From contig NZ_FNCC01000004.1 of NCBI RefSeq assembly GCF_900100955.1, positions 62,001 to 126,000 on the forward strand: a DNA stretch of 64,000 nucleotides, given 5' to 3'. The notes under the pieces were generated by a model that ran no database searches, was not told the DNA's origin, and saw nothing but the letters and a program-made list of their open reading frames with translations. Positions 34,425 to 43,040 of this stretch are shown one piece after another. Positions within the stretch are counted from its first letter, which is position 1, and each line of letters begins with the position of its first letter. Position numbers and translations under genes: made by a program. The stretch comes from Lentzea fradiae. GTDB taxonomy: Bacteria; Actinomycetota; Actinomycetes; Mycobacteriales; Pseudonocardiaceae.

Positions 34425-35168
34425 ATGAGTGCAGGCTCGATCTTCGTATGGGAGATGCTGGGGACCGCCGTCCTCATCCTCCTGGGCACCGGTGTCGTGG
34501 CGAACCAGGTGCTCAAGAACACGCTCGGCAACAGCACCGGATTCCTGTTCGTCAACTTCGGCTGGGCCTTCGCCGTCTTCACCGGCGCGAGCATCGCCCA
34601 CCCGACCGGGGCGCACCTCAACCCCGCCGTCACCCTCGGACTCGCCATCGCGGACAAGACGCCGTGGGGCGACGTGCCCGTCTACCTCCTCGCCCAGATG
34701 GTCGGCGCGGTCATCGGCGCGATGCTCTGCTGGGCGACCTACAAGCTCCAGTTCGACACGCACGACGAACCGCAGAACACCCTCGGCATCTTCGCCACCG
34801 GGCCGACGGTGCCGAACGCCCCGTGGAACCTGGTGTCCGAGATCATCGGCACGTTCGTGCTGGTCTTCTGGATCCTGCTCTCGCCGGGCGCGAAGGAGTC
34901 GCTCGACGGTGTGCCGCAGTTCGGCAACTCGGCGCTCGGTTACGCCGGTGTCGCGTTCGTCGTCCTGGTGATCGGCACCTCGCTCGGCGGCCCGACGGGC
35001 TACGCCATCAACCCGGCGCGCGACCTCGGTCCTCGCCTCGCCTACGCCTTCCTCATGCCCATCCGCAACAAGGGCAACGCCAACTGGAGCTACTCGTGGG
35101 TCCCCGTCGCGGGCCCGCTCATCGGTGGCGCGCTCGCCGCGCTGCTCTTCCTGGTTCTCCCGGTCTGA
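34425..35168 (+). CDS. glpF: Glycerol facilitator (aquaglyceroporin)
   Basis: 247 aa from ATG 34425 with GGGAGG 6 nt upstream. Six-helix MIP channel with both pore half-helices: H-L-N-P-A-V near residue 66 and I-N-P-A-R-D near 195. The Asp after the second N-P-A-R is the mark of glycerol-conducting rather than water-only channels. It is followed 13 bp later by glpK, so uptake and phosphorylation are coexpressed. Confidence 0.96.
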   Translation: MSAGSIFVWEMLGTAVLILLGTGVVANQVLKNTLGNSTGFLFVNFGWAFAVFTGASIAHPTGAHLNPAVTLGLAIADKTPWGDVPVYLLAQMVGAVIGAMLCWATYKLQFDTHDEPQNTLGIFATGPTVPNAPWNLVSEIIGTFVLVFWILLSPGAKESLDGVPQFGNSALGYAGVAFVVLVIGTSLGGPTGYAINPARDLGPRLAYAFLMPIRNKGNANWSYSWVPVAGPLIGGALAALLFLVLPV

Positions 35169-35181
35169 AAGGACTTCCCGC

Positions 35182-36693
35182 ATGACCCAGTACGTGGCCG
35201 CGATCGACCAGGGCACCACGTCGACGCGTTGCATGATCTTCGACCACTCCGGCCGGGTGGTGGCGGTCGACCAGAAGGAGCACGAGCAGATCTTCCCGAA
35301 GGCCGGGTGGGTCGAGCACGACGCGAAGGAGATCTGGCAGAACGCCCGCCAGGTCGCCGCCGGAGCGCTCGCCAGGGCCGACCTGTCCAACTCGGACATC
35401 GTCGCCGTCGGCATCACCAACCAGCGCGAGACCGCGCTGGTGTGGGACCGCACCACCGGTGAGCCCGTCTACAACGCCATCGTCTGGCAGGACACCCGCA
35501 CCGACCGGATCGTCACCGAGCTCGGCAACAGGGGCGGCGGCCAGGAGCGCTACCGCGACAAGGTCGGCCTGCCGCTCGCCACCTACTTCTCCGGCCCCAA
35601 GGTCCGCTGGATCCTCGACAACGTCGAGGGCGCGCGGGAGAAGGCCGAGGCGGGCGACCTGATGTTCGGCAACATGGACACCTGGGTGCTGTGGAACATG
35701 ACCGGCGGCGTGAACGGCGGCGTCCACGTCACCGACCCGACCAACGCCTCCCGCACCATGCTGATGGACCTCGACACCCTGCAGTGGGACGAGGAGATCG
35801 CGGCGGACATGGGCATCCCGATGTCGATGCTGCCCGAGATCCGGTCGTCGTCCGAGGTGTACGGCCAGGTGCGCGAACGCGGCGCGCTGGCCGGGGTGCC
35901 GATCGCCGGCATCCTCGGCGACCAGCAGGCGGCCACGTTCGGCCAGGCGTGCCTGTCGCCGGGCGAGGCCAAGAACACCTACGGCACCGGCAACTTCATG
36001 CTGCTCAACACCGGCACCGAGAAGGTGATGAGCGAGAACGGCCTGCTCACCACGATCTGCTACAAGATCGGCGAGTCGGCGCCCGTCTACGCGCTGGAGG
36101 GGTCGATCGCCGTCACCGGCTCGCTGGTGCAGTGGCTGCGCGACAACCTCGGCATGATCTCCTCGGCCGCGGAGATCGAGCGGCACGCCCGTTCCGTCGA
36201 GGACAACGGCGGCGCGTACTTCGTGCCCGCGTTCTCCGGCCTCTTCGCTCCGTACTGGCGTTCCGACGCCCGCGGCGCGATCGTCGGCCTCACCCGGTTC
36301 GTCAACAAGGGCCACCTCGCGCGCGCCGTGCTGGAGGCGACGGCGTTCCAGACCCGCGAGGTCCTCGACGCGATGAACGCCGACTCGGGCGTCGACCTGA
36401 AGGCGTTGAAGGTCGACGGCGGCATGGTCGTGAACGAGCTGCTGATGCAGTTCCAGGCCGACATCCTCGGCGTGCCGGTGATCAGGCCGGTCGTCAACGA
36501 GACCACCGCGCTGGGCGCCGCCTACGCCGCCGGTCTCGCGGTCGGGTTCTGGAAGTCCGAGGACGACATCCGCCAGAACTGGGCCGAGGACAAGAAGTGG
36601 GAGCCGCAGATGGACGACGCCCGCCGCGAGTCCGAGTACAAGAACTGGAAGAAGGCCGTCTCGAAGACCTTCGACTGGGTCGAGGACGAGTGA
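35182..36693 (+). CDS. glpK: Glycerol kinase
   Basis: 503 aa from ATG 35182 (AAAGGA upstream). FGGY-family kinase: N-terminal [16 protein letters not shown], substrate-loop N-R-E-like [13 protein letters not shown] and C-terminal [13 protein letters not shown]-dependent phosphorylation of glycerol to glycerol 3-phosphate, the GlpD substrate. Terminated by a hairpin at 36701-36727. Confidence 0.98.
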   Translation: MTQYVAAIDQGTTSTRCMIFDHSGRVVAVDQKEHEQIFPKAGWVEHDAKEIWQNARQVAAGALARADLSNSDIVAVGITNQRETALVWDRTTGEPVYNAIVWQDTRTDRIVTELGNRGGGQERYRDKVGLPLATYFSGPKVRWILDNVEGAREKAEAGDLMFGNMDTWVLWNMTGGVNGGVHVTDPTNASRTMLMDLDTLQWDEEIAADMGIPMSMLPEIRSSSEVYGQVRERGALAGVPIAGILGDQQAATFGQACLSPGEAKNTYGTGNFMLLNTGTEKVMSENGLLTTICYKIGESAPVYALEGSIAVTGSLVQWLRDNLGMISSAAEIERHARSVEDNGGAYFVPAFSGLFAPYWRSDARGAIVGLTRFVNKGHLARAVLEATAFQTREVLDAMNADSGVDLKALKVDGGMVVNELLMQFQADILGVPVIRPVVNETTALGAAYAAGLAVGFWKSEDDIRQNWAEDKKWEPQMDDARRESEYKNWKKAVSKTFDWVEDE

Positions 36694-36700
36694 GGCCGCG

Positions 36701-36727
36701 CGGGGACGCGCCGCCGGTGCGTCCCCG
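36701..36727 (+). terminator. glpK terminator hairpin
   Basis: CGGGGACGC, 9-nt loop, GCGTCCCCG: a perfect 9-bp stem starting 8 bp after the glpK stop. No T-run. Confidence 0.75.
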
Positions 36728-36783
36728 CCAACGGCTTGCTCCCCGAAGCACTGTCCGTGACGACCCGCCCCGCTAACACTTCT

Positions 36784-36939
36784 CTTCCGTGTTTCGCCTG
36801 CCGCACGCGGGGACCCCGCGTGCGGCCCACTAGTACGCGGGGTCCCCGCGTACTAAAGGCACGTCACGCGGGGGAGGCGGTGTCCGTTGGGCGGGTGACA
36901 CGCGGGCGGGTGTGAGGGGTAAACGGTGGGGCAGGGTCT
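36784..36939 (+). repeat. Structured intergenic repeat, copy A
   Basis: A ~156 bp element present again, inverted, at 47401-47557. It begins CTTCCGTGTTTC and contains two perfect odd palindromes with 12-bp arms, 36801-36825 (arm CCGCACGCGGGG) and 36831-36855 (arm TAGTACGCGGGG). It then carries CACGTCACGC, GGAGGCGG and GGGTGACAC blocks. By hand count about 104 of the first 127 positions equal copy B without gaps. It fills the gap between convergent glpK and the sortase-like gene, ending 8 bp from the latter's stop. Confidence 0.85.
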
Positions 36940-36946
36940 CTGGCGT

Positions 36947-37501
36947 TCAGGTGGACGGGGTGGCGTGCACGATCACGTTGTCGCGGGTGCCGCAGGTGAT
37001 CAGCCGCAGCCCCTTCTCCTGCCGCCCGCGCTCGACGGCCTCCGCGAAGAAGTCGTCGCGGATGATCCTCTCGGTGCGGGTCACGGTGAACAGCGCGACC
37101 GAACCGTCCTTCTTGGACACTTCGACGACGTCGCCCTGCACCAGGTCGTTCAGCCGGTAGAACACGCCTCTGGTGTTGTTGCTCTCGATCCGGCCCACGA
37201 GGATCCACTGCTCGTCGTGCAGCTGGTGCCAGCCCGCCTGCATGCCCTCGCTGGCGGGCGGCATCTCCACGACGCCCTGCGGGTCGAGCCCCAGCGCCAC
37301 CAGCGACGACCGCACACCGATCCGATCGATCCGCAGCTCCATCGGATCGGAGTCGCCGAGCGGCGAGACCACCGGCGGCGGAGCGGCCTCGCTCGTCGCC
37401 GCCGACGGCTTCGGTGCCGGGCTCTGCGCACAGGCGCTCACCAGTGCCACGCTCAGCACCGCTATCAAGACACGAGTCCCCACGGACCTATTGACGCACA
37501 T
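36947..37501 (-). CDS. Class F sortase-like lipoprotein with replaced catalytic His
   Basis: 184 aa from ATG 37501 (ATG 37525 and GTG 37483 are alternatives). Lipobox V-S-A-C (Cys24) predicts a lipoprotein. The body follows the class F sortase barrel: R-I-D-R-I-G-V-R-S-S-L, G-W-H-Q-L, V-F-Y-R-L-N-D-L-V-Q-G-D, then L-I-T-C-G-T-R-D-N-V-I-V. The catalytic Cys170 and Arg173 are kept, but the His of the usual A-G-H-x-D-S motif is Arg104 (V-G-R-I-E-S). The segment between Cys and Arg is shortened to two residues. Transpeptidase activity is doubtful. A decayed paralogue lies upstream. Confidence 0.75.
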   Translation of the reverse strand: MCVNRSVGTRVLIAVLSVALVSACAQSPAPKPSAATSEAAPPPVVSPLGDSDPMELRIDRIGVRSSLVALGLDPQGVVEMPPASEGMQAGWHQLHDEQWILVGRIESNNTRGVFYRLNDLVQGDVVEVSKKDGSVALFTVTRTERIIRDDFFAEAVERGRQEKGLRLITCGTRDNVIVHATPST

Positions 37502-37559
37502 CCGGTGGCCCGGTTGCGCATCCACTCCCGACTGATCAACTTCCCGGTCCCCGTCCCGG

Positions 37560-37935
37560 TCAGGCGGTGCCGCCGCCTCCGGTCTCCGGAGCCCCCACCG
37601 GCACCACGACGGGTGCCTTGGGGCGCGGCGCGTGCGTCACCCACGGGCTCGTCGCGGGGCCGGTGCGGATCTCGAACGACGTGCGGCCGCTGTAGGCGTG
37701 GCCCAGCAGCACCGCAGGACCCGGCTCGCCGGGCGTGCCGGTACCACCCGGCCTGCATCGGCTGCCCGACCGGCGGGACCTCGACCAGGTTCGGAGGGCG
37801 GCATCCGCTGTCCACTTCGGACACCGTGGACGTCGTGGACGTCGTGGCTGAAGACGGTGGCGGCGAGACGTCAGGCGCGACCGCGCACCCGGCCAGCACG
37901 GCCAGTGCGGCGAGAAGTCCCCAGAACGAACGCAT
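37560..37935 (-). pseudogene. Frameshifted, truncated class F sortase-like lipoprotein gene
   Basis: From ATG 37935 the frame gives a lipoprotein signal (A-V-L-A-G-C) and sortase start ending V-P-P-V-G-Q-P-M-Q-A-G-W-Y-R. The family continuation G-T-P-G-E-P-G-P-A-V-L-L-G-H-A-Y-S-G is in another frame from about 37730 and stops at 37560, without the Cys/Arg half. Loss of one GGCAC unit from a putative GGCACGGCAC would explain the shift. Either a pseudogene or a sequencing error plus truncation. The start codon lies inside the lpdA terminator stem, so expression looks unlikely. Confidence 0.65.
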
Positions 37936-37963
37936 GCCCCGGACACGTGGGTGTCCGGGGCAT
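37934..37963 (-). terminator. lpdA terminator hairpin
   Basis: ATGCCCCGGACAC, loop GTGG, GTGTCCGGGGCAT: a perfect 13-bp stem 15 bp after the lpdA stop on the minus strand. It includes two bases of the start codon of the sortase-like pseudogene. Confidence 0.85.
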
Positions 37964-37978
37964 GGTTGCCGTTGTTAC

Positions 37979-39382
37979 CTAGTCGAGATCGTCGTGCCGC
38001 ATCAGCTGGCGGCCGGCCTCGGTGATGGAGCCCGACAGCGACGGGTACACCGAGAACGTCGTCGCGAGGTGCTCCACGGTGAGCTGGTTCTGCACGGCCA
38101 GCGCGATCGGCAGGATCAGCTCGCTCGCGTTCGGGGCCACGACCACGCCGCCGATGACCACACCGGTGGCCGGGCGGCAGAACAGCTTCACGAAACCGCG
38201 GCGCAGCCCCTCCATCTTGGAGCGGGGGTTCGTGGCGAGCGGGAGCATGATCGTGCGGGCCGGGACCTCGCCGGAGTCGATCGCCTGCTGGCTGATGCCG
38301 ACGCTCGCGATCTCCGGGTTGGTGAAGACGTTCGCGGCGACGGTCTTGAGCTTGATCGGGCTGACGCCCTCGCCCAGCGCGTGCCACATCGCGATGCGGC
38401 CCTGCATGGCGGCGACGGACGCGAGCAGCAGCACGCCGGTGCAGTCGCCCGCCGCGTAGACGCCGCTGACGTTCGTCCGGCTCACCCTGTCCACGGGGAT
38501 GTAGCCGCCGCGGCCGAGCTCGATGCCGATCTTCTCCAGGCCGATGTCGGTCGTGTTGGGCACCGAGCCGACGGTCATCAGGGCGTGCGACGCCTCGATC
38601 GTGCGACCGTCTTCCAGGTGGATCAGGACGCCGTCGCCGGTGTTCTCGACCTTGTCGGCGCGGGCGTGCTTCACGACGGCCGTGCCGCGCTCGGCGAACA
38701 CGTCCTCCAGCACCGCGGCCGCGTCGGCGTCCTCGTGGGGGAGCACCCGGTCCCGGCTGGAGACCATGGTGACCTTCACGCCCATCTCGGTGTAGGCGCT
38801 GGCGAACTCGACACCGGTGACACCGGAGCCGATGACGGCGAGGTGCTCCGGCAGCTCGGGCAGGTCGTAGATCTGCCGCCAGGTGAGGACGCGCTTGCCG
38901 TCCGGCTCGGCGCCCTGCAACACGCGCGGGGTCGCGCCCGTTGCGATCAGCACCACATCGGCTTCGAGGACCTCTTCGCTGCCGTCCGCGGCGATGGCGA
39001 CGACCTCGTGCTGGGCGAGCCCGCGCGAGTCGTCGGCGAACTTCGCGCGGCCGTTGATCAGCCGCACGCCCTCGCGCTGCAACCGCGCCCGCACGTCGGC
39101 GGACTGCGCCAGCGCGAGGCCCTTCACCCGGCCGTGCACGACCGGGAGGTCCACGGCAGCGTGCTGGTTGTTGGTCTGAATGCCCAGCTCACCGGCGTTG
39201 CGGAAGGCGCTGCGGGCACCCGCCGACGCGATGAAGGTCTTCGACGGCACGCAGTCGTACAACACGCACGCGCCACCTGCCCCGTCGTTCTCCACCACGG
39301 TCACGTCGGCGCCGTGCTGGGCCGCGACCAGGGCTGCCTCGTAACCTGCGGGTCCGCCGCCCATGATGACGATGCGGGTCAC
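37979..39382 (-). CDS. lpdA: NAD(P)H-quinone dehydrogenase, LpdA/flavoprotein disulfide reductase family
   Basis: 467 aa. N-terminal FAD site I-V-I-M-G-G-G-P-A-G-Y-E-A and NAD(P) site V-I-G-S-G-V-T-G-V-E-F of the two-dinucleotide-binding family, FAD-binding Y-A-A-G-D-C-T-G-V and a C-terminal dimer domain. The redox pair Cys39-Cys44 (G-A-C-V-L-Y-D-C-V-P-S-K) is present, but the H-P-T-x-x-E dyad of lipoamide dehydrogenases is replaced by V-Y-P-S-L-S-G. This fits M. tuberculosis LpdA (Rv3303c), a quinone reductase, beside glpD2 as here. Not a true lipoamide dehydrogenase. Confidence 0.9.
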   Translation of the reverse strand: MTRIVIMGGGPAGYEAALVAAQHGADVTVVENDGAGGACVLYDCVPSKTFIASAGARSAFRNAGELGIQTNNQHAAVDLPVVHGRVKGLALAQSADVRARLQREGVRLINGRAKFADDSRGLAQHEVVAIAADGSEEVLEADVVLIATGATPRVLQGAEPDGKRVLTWRQIYDLPELPEHLAVIGSGVTGVEFASAYTEMGVKVTMVSSRDRVLPHEDADAAAVLEDVFAERGTAVVKHARADKVENTGDGVLIHLEDGRTIEASHALMTVGSVPNTTDIGLEKIGIELGRGGYIPVDRVSRTNVSGVYAAGDCTGVLLLASVAAMQGRIAMWHALGEGVSPIKLKTVAANVFTNPEIASVGISQQAIDSGEVPARTIMLPLATNPRSKMEGLRRGFVKLFCRPATGVVIGGVVVAPNASELILPIALAVQNQLTVEHLATTFSVYPSLSGSITEAGRQLMRHDDLD

Positions 39383-39491
39383 GATCAGTTCCCTTCTGCG
39401 TGCTTGCTGGCCGGCACAACCGTACGCGTTGCCCGAATCGCGCGTGTCGTCAGTACCTAAAGCTGATCGATAGGTCGCTACGCTGTCGGAC

Positions 39492-39941
39492 GTGCCGCTC
39501 TATGCCGCGTACGGGTCGAACATGGATCCGAACCAGATGATGGAGCGAGCCCCGTACTCCCCGCTCGCGGGGACCGGCTGGCTCGTCGGTTGGCGTCTGA
39601 CGTTCGGTGGCGAGGACCTCGGCTGGGAAGGCGCCCTCGCGACGATCGTCGAGGAGCCCGACCACCAGACGTTCTGCGTCCTCTACGACGTCTCACCCCG
39701 CGACGAGTCGCGGCTGGACCGCTGGGAGGGTGCGCTCGGGCTCTACAAGAAGATCCGGCTGCGCGTGCAGACCCTGGAGGGGTCTGTGGTCGCGTGGCTC
39801 TACGTGCTGGACGCCTACGAGGGCGGCCTGCCGTCCGCGCGCTACATCGGCGTGGTCGCCGACGCGGCGGAGGCGGCCGGTGCGCCGGACGACTACGTGA
39901 ACGACCTGCGGACACGTCCGTGCCAGGGCATCGGGCCGTGA
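39492..39941 (+). CDS. Gamma-glutamylcyclotransferase-like protein
   Basis: 149 aa, GTG start. The N-terminal Y-A-A-Y-G-S-N (7-10) is the substrate-binding loop of the GGCT/AIG2 fold. W-R-L-T-F-G-G and Y-D-V-S-P-R-D-E-S-R-L-D-R-W-E-G supply the rest, with the Glu of W-E-G as the likely general base. Family members cyclise gamma-glutamyl amino acids to 5-oxoproline or act on related gamma-glutamylamines. Which substrate is used cannot be told. Single gene, divergent from lpdA. Confidence 0.85.
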   Translation: MPLYAAYGSNMDPNQMMERAPYSPLAGTGWLVGWRLTFGGEDLGWEGALATIVEEPDHQTFCVLYDVSPRDESRLDRWEGALGLYKKIRLRVQTLEGSVVAWLYVLDAYEGGLPSARYIGVVADAAEAAGAPDDYVNDLRTRPCQGIGP

Positions 39942-39963
39942 GCGGCTGAAGCGCGGGAGGCGG

Positions 39964-40770
39964 TCAGGAACCGGCCGCCTCCGCGAGCAGCTCCACCAGG
40001 TGGTGGTGCAGGCGGCGGTAGTCGACCGGCGTGATGGTCGACCACGGCGGCTGTCCCTCGGCCGCGCGCCTCATCTGCAGGTAGCGGCCCTTCGGCGTGT
40101 CGTAGAACGCGACGACCCGCTCGGGCCTGATCCGCTTGCCCCACTTGTCGCGCGCGGCGGCGCCGAACTGGCCGCGGTTCGTGGCGTCGCGGACCATCTC
40201 GGCGAGCGTGTGGGCGTCGTCGGCGCGCAGGTGACCGCGCAGCGCCTCTTCGAGCTGCTCCGGAGTGGACGCCGAGGCGGCCGCCGCGTCGAGGTCCGCC
40301 GAGGGCAGGGTGATCGAATGGCCCTCGCCCGCCGGAGCGGACGGTAAGGCCGTCAGGGCCTCGCGCGGCAGCCCACCGGCCTCCGCGGGACGCAGCGTCA
40401 GCTGCCCGCCGTCGAGCACGGCGAGCACGCCCGCCTGGCCCTTGCCCGCCGCGAGGACGCGGACGCTGCGCTCGTCGAGCCACAGGCGGCCGTCCACCTC
40501 CTGCTGCGGGCGGTTCAGCACGTGCAGCAGGTCTTCGAGGGTCGGGTCCAGCGAACGCGGGCCGCCGAGGCCGCGCGCGCCGAGCTGGCCCCAGACGCGG
40601 TCCTCGATCTCTCGGCGCTCCTCGCGCGTCTTTCCCGGCGACGGCACCTTCAGCACCAGGGGCATGGTCTCCAGCCCCAGGTGCTCCCAGAGAACGTCGA
40701 ACTCCAGCGCCGAGATGACCACCGGATCCCGTGTGTCGTTCATCCCGACGTCCAAGCCGAACAGGGTCAT
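39964..40770 (-). CDS. EspG-family ESX secretion chaperone
   Basis: 268 aa. Sequence pattern of EspG proteins: E-F-D-V-L-W-E-H-L-G-L-E near the start, central sheet (G-R-L-W-L-D-E-R, V-L-A-A-G-K-G-Q-A-G-V-L) and C-terminal R-V-V-A-F-Y-D-T-P-K-G-R-Y-L and D-Y-R-R-L-H-H-H-L-V-E-L-L. In mycobacteria EspG holds the tip of PE-PPE dimers in the cytosol before export. The start overlaps the PPE-like stop (TGATG), matching a chaperone made with its substrate. No EccBCDE or MycP is in the window. Confidence 0.85.
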   Translation of the reverse strand: MTLFGLDVGMNDTRDPVVISALEFDVLWEHLGLETMPLVLKVPSPGKTREERREIEDRVWGQLGARGLGGPRSLDPTLEDLLHVLNRPQQEVDGRLWLDERSVRVLAAGKGQAGVLAVLDGGQLTLRPAEAGGLPREALTALPSAPAGEGHSITLPSADLDAAAASASTPEQLEEALRGHLRADDAHTLAEMVRDATNRGQFGAAARDKWGKRIRPERVVAFYDTPKGRYLQMRRAAEGQPPWSTITPVDYRRLHHHLVELLAEAAGS

Positions 40771-41978
40771 CAGTCGGTCGTGCTCTCCCCGATCACGGGC
40801 GGCGAGTACCCGCCCACGCCGTAGATGTCGTCGTGTTCGCGCAGGTAGTCGGCGGCCTTGTGCTCCAGGTCGTCCTCGTCCTCACCCTTGCGCGGCCCCA
40901 TGCCGCCGAAGGGGTCGAACGCCTGCGGCATCGGCACGGCCCTGCGGTGCACCTGGTCCTGGCCCTGCGCGCCGACCGTGCCCATCGGACCCATCGCGGA
41001 ACCGGAGTTCGCGACACCCGCCACGTGGTGGCCCTGGTTCATCACGGTGCCCATCGCGGCACCGGACGCCATGGTCGCGCCCTCCTGCATCTCCTTCGGC
41101 CCGTCCACGCCGCCGGACGAGCCGGAGCCGGACCGGCCGGAGCGCTGGCCGGGCACGCCCGCGCCCGCGGTGCCGGTACCGCCGGGACCCGTGCCACCCG
41201 GACCGGTGCCGTTCGGGTTGACGGTGGTGGAGGTGTGCTTCGCGGCGGCGGGCGCCGCCGTCGTGCTGGAGGTGCTCGTCGTCGAACCGGGCGAGGCCGT
41301 GGTGCGCGGCGGGGGAACCGTGCTGCCTCCGCGCGTCGTGGTCGTGCGGCCGCGGGTGCCGCCGGGCCCCGTGCCGTGCGGGCCGCCGCCCCAGACCGCG
41401 GCCGTGCCGATGTTCACGCCACCGCCGTGCGCGACACCGCTGCTGCTGATCTGCAGCTGCGGCGGCTGGCTGAACTGGCCGAGCGTCGCGGTGTTCGCCG
41501 TCGTGGACGACGCGTAGGTGCTCATGACCTCGCGGGCGCGGCGCTCGGCGGAGTCCTGGGCCGCCTCCTGCTTCTCGAAGTCGGTCTGGCCGCCGAAGAG
41601 GTGGGTGAGGCCGGTGACCAGCGCACCCGGCTGCTCCGCGGTCACGGTGACCGGCGCCGGCATGTCCGCACGGGCCTTCGAGACGTACCCGGCCTGCAGC
41701 TCCGCCGAGTAGCGCATGACGTCGGCGCCGGTGCGCGCGCCGTCCGCCCACGCGGCGATCGGGTTCAGGCCGGACTGCGCCATCTCGGCGGCCTTGCCCG
41801 ACCACTTGGCGCCCGACAGCGTGATGCCCTTGTGCAGGTCGTCGTTGATCTCGGTGAGCGCGGCCGACACGCCCTGCCAGCGCTCCATCGACGCGAACGA
41901 CGCCGCGGGGCCGGGGCCCGAGTGGATGCGCTCGTACAGCTCCTTGTGGCTGTACCCCTGCCAGCGGTGTTCTGCCAT
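40770..41978 (-). CDS. PPE-like/WXG-domain ESX substrate with long low-complexity tail
   Basis: 402 aa from ATG 41978 (GTG 41987 would add three residues). The N-terminal ~180 residues are helical with A-K-W-S-G-K-A-A-E-M (W-x-G turn near residue 60), as in PPE or large WXG substrates. They are followed by a Gly/Thr/Ser/Pro-rich region (~185-300) with G-P-G-G-T repeats, then a C-terminal segment ending in D-D-D-E-Y acidic-type residues. No enzyme domain. Coupled upstream to a small WXG-like partner and downstream to EspG, forming a substrate-pair plus chaperone operon. Confidence 0.78.
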   Translation of the reverse strand: MAEHRWQGYSHKELYERIHSGPGPAASFASMERWQGVSAALTEINDDLHKGITLSGAKWSGKAAEMAQSGLNPIAAWADGARTGADVMRYSAELQAGYVSKARADMPAPVTVTAEQPGALVTGLTHLFGGQTDFEKQEAAQDSAERRAREVMSTYASSTTANTATLGQFSQPPQLQISSSGVAHGGGVNIGTAAVWGGGPHGTGPGGTRGRTTTTRGGSTVPPPRTTASPGSTTSTSSTTAAPAAAKHTSTTVNPNGTGPGGTGPGGTGTAGAGVPGQRSGRSGSGSSGGVDGPKEMQEGATMASGAAMGTVMNQGHHVAGVANSGSAMGPMGTVGAQGQDQVHRRAVPMPQAFDPFGGMGPRKGEDEDDLEHKAADYLREHDDIYGVGGYSPPVIGESTTD

Positions 41979-41980
41979 GG

Positions 41981-42346
41981 TCAGCACCCGCTCTTGTTCA
42001 TCATGCCGGTGTTGTCGCCCTCGACCACGGCGTACTGGCGCTCGATCTGGTTGAGGTTGTCCATCGCGGTCTTGAGCTGCCGCTGGTAGTTGAGCAGCGC
42101 CTGCAGCGCCGAGTCACCGTCGGAGATCGACCTGTCGTTGAACTTCTCGGCGGCCTCCTGGCTCACCGGGTCGCCCGCCCATGGCCGCACGCGGAACTCG
42201 GTGATCGCCATCTCGATCTGCTTGTCGAGCTTCGTGAGCGCCGCCGAGAACGTGTTCCGCAACGCCGGGATGGCCTCCGGTTCCACGTTCAGGTGGTGCT
42301 GGACGGGTGGCGAGGCGTCAGCCCCGCTGCGTCCTCCTGGCGGCAT
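41981..42346 (-). CDS. WXG-like small partner protein (PE-role candidate)
   Basis: 121 aa, ATG 42346 with GGAGG 7 nt upstream. Two amphipathic helices (F-S-A-A-L-T-K-L-D-K-Q-I-E-M-A-I and Y-Q-R-Q-L-K-T-A-M-D-N-L-N-Q-I-E) flank a R-P-W-A-G-D-P turn, the W-x-G helical hairpin of ESX partners. Ends 2 bp before the PPE-like gene. By position it would be the PE-like half of a secreted dimer; this is inferred. Confidence 0.7.
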   Translation of the reverse strand: MPPGGRSGADASPPVQHHLNVEPEAIPALRNTFSAALTKLDKQIEMAITEFRVRPWAGDPVSQEAAEKFNDRSISDGDSALQALLNYQRQLKTAMDNLNQIERQYAVVEGDNTGMMNKSGC

Positions 42347-42443
42347 CGCGCAACCTCCGGCGATCGTGCGTACAAGCGCGCCGTCACTCTATCCACCGAA
42401 GGTAACGCTGTGGAGTGCGTTCAGTGACATCCCCCCGTGTGGG

Positions 42444-43034
42444 TCAGCGCTTCTGGAGCAAACTGGCCATCACGGCCTCTGCCACCCGCTGGGCGCCGAG
42501 ACAAAGATGATCTTGTTGTACGGCAGTGGAATTGCCGCCGTCGCGGAACATCACGTCCACGAACTGCCCATCCGCCACGTCTATCTCCACAGTGCAGACG
42601 TCGTGCACGTCGGGTGTGCGGACGGTAATCGCCGTGAACCCCTCGATCACTCCGACGGTGTGATCGACCTGTGCGTTCTCCGAGAGCCAGACGTCCGCCC
42701 CCGACACGAGCACGAGTGCGATCCTCGCCACGTTCCCGCTCGTCGTGCTCCGGATCGTGCACGCCTTGGCGCCGCCGAAGCTCGTCTCGACGTACGCGCT
42801 CGGCGGGTTGTCCAGGCTCAGCGACACGCGCTGGTCCGGCGTCAGCAGCTCGCACGGCTCCACCCCGTCGAGCGGCACCTCACGCGGCCGCGGCGGGAAG
42901 TCCAGCTGCGAGACCGTCGTGGTGACCGGCGCCGGAGGCTCGGGCGGCGACGAGGTCAGCGAGCTCTGCCGCGGCGCGGCCGTGCATCCGGCCAGCACCG
43001 CCGCGACGACGATCAGGAGCGCCGTGGTCCGCAT
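42444..43034 (-). CDS. DUF3558 family lipoprotein
   Basis: 196 aa. Signal with lipobox L-A-G-C (Cys17), a Ser/Pro spacer, then the DUF3558 domain: P-L-D-G-V-E-P-C-E-L-L-T-P-D-Q-R, A-C-T-I-R, and I-D-V-A-D-G-Q-F-V-D-V, with paired cysteines. DUF3558 lipoproteins are common in Actinobacteria and have no assigned function. Follows the acetyltransferase gene by 6 bp. Confidence 0.88.
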   Translation of the reverse strand: MRTTALLIVVAAVLAGCTAAPRQSSLTSSPPEPPAPVTTTVSQLDFPPRPREVPLDGVEPCELLTPDQRVSLSLDNPPSAYVETSFGGAKACTIRSTTSGNVARIALVLVSGADVWLSENAQVDHTVGVIEGFTAITVRTPDVHDVCTVEIDVADGQFVDVMFRDGGNSTAVQQDHLCLGAQRVAEAVMASLLQKR

Positions 43035-43040
43035 GGCGGG

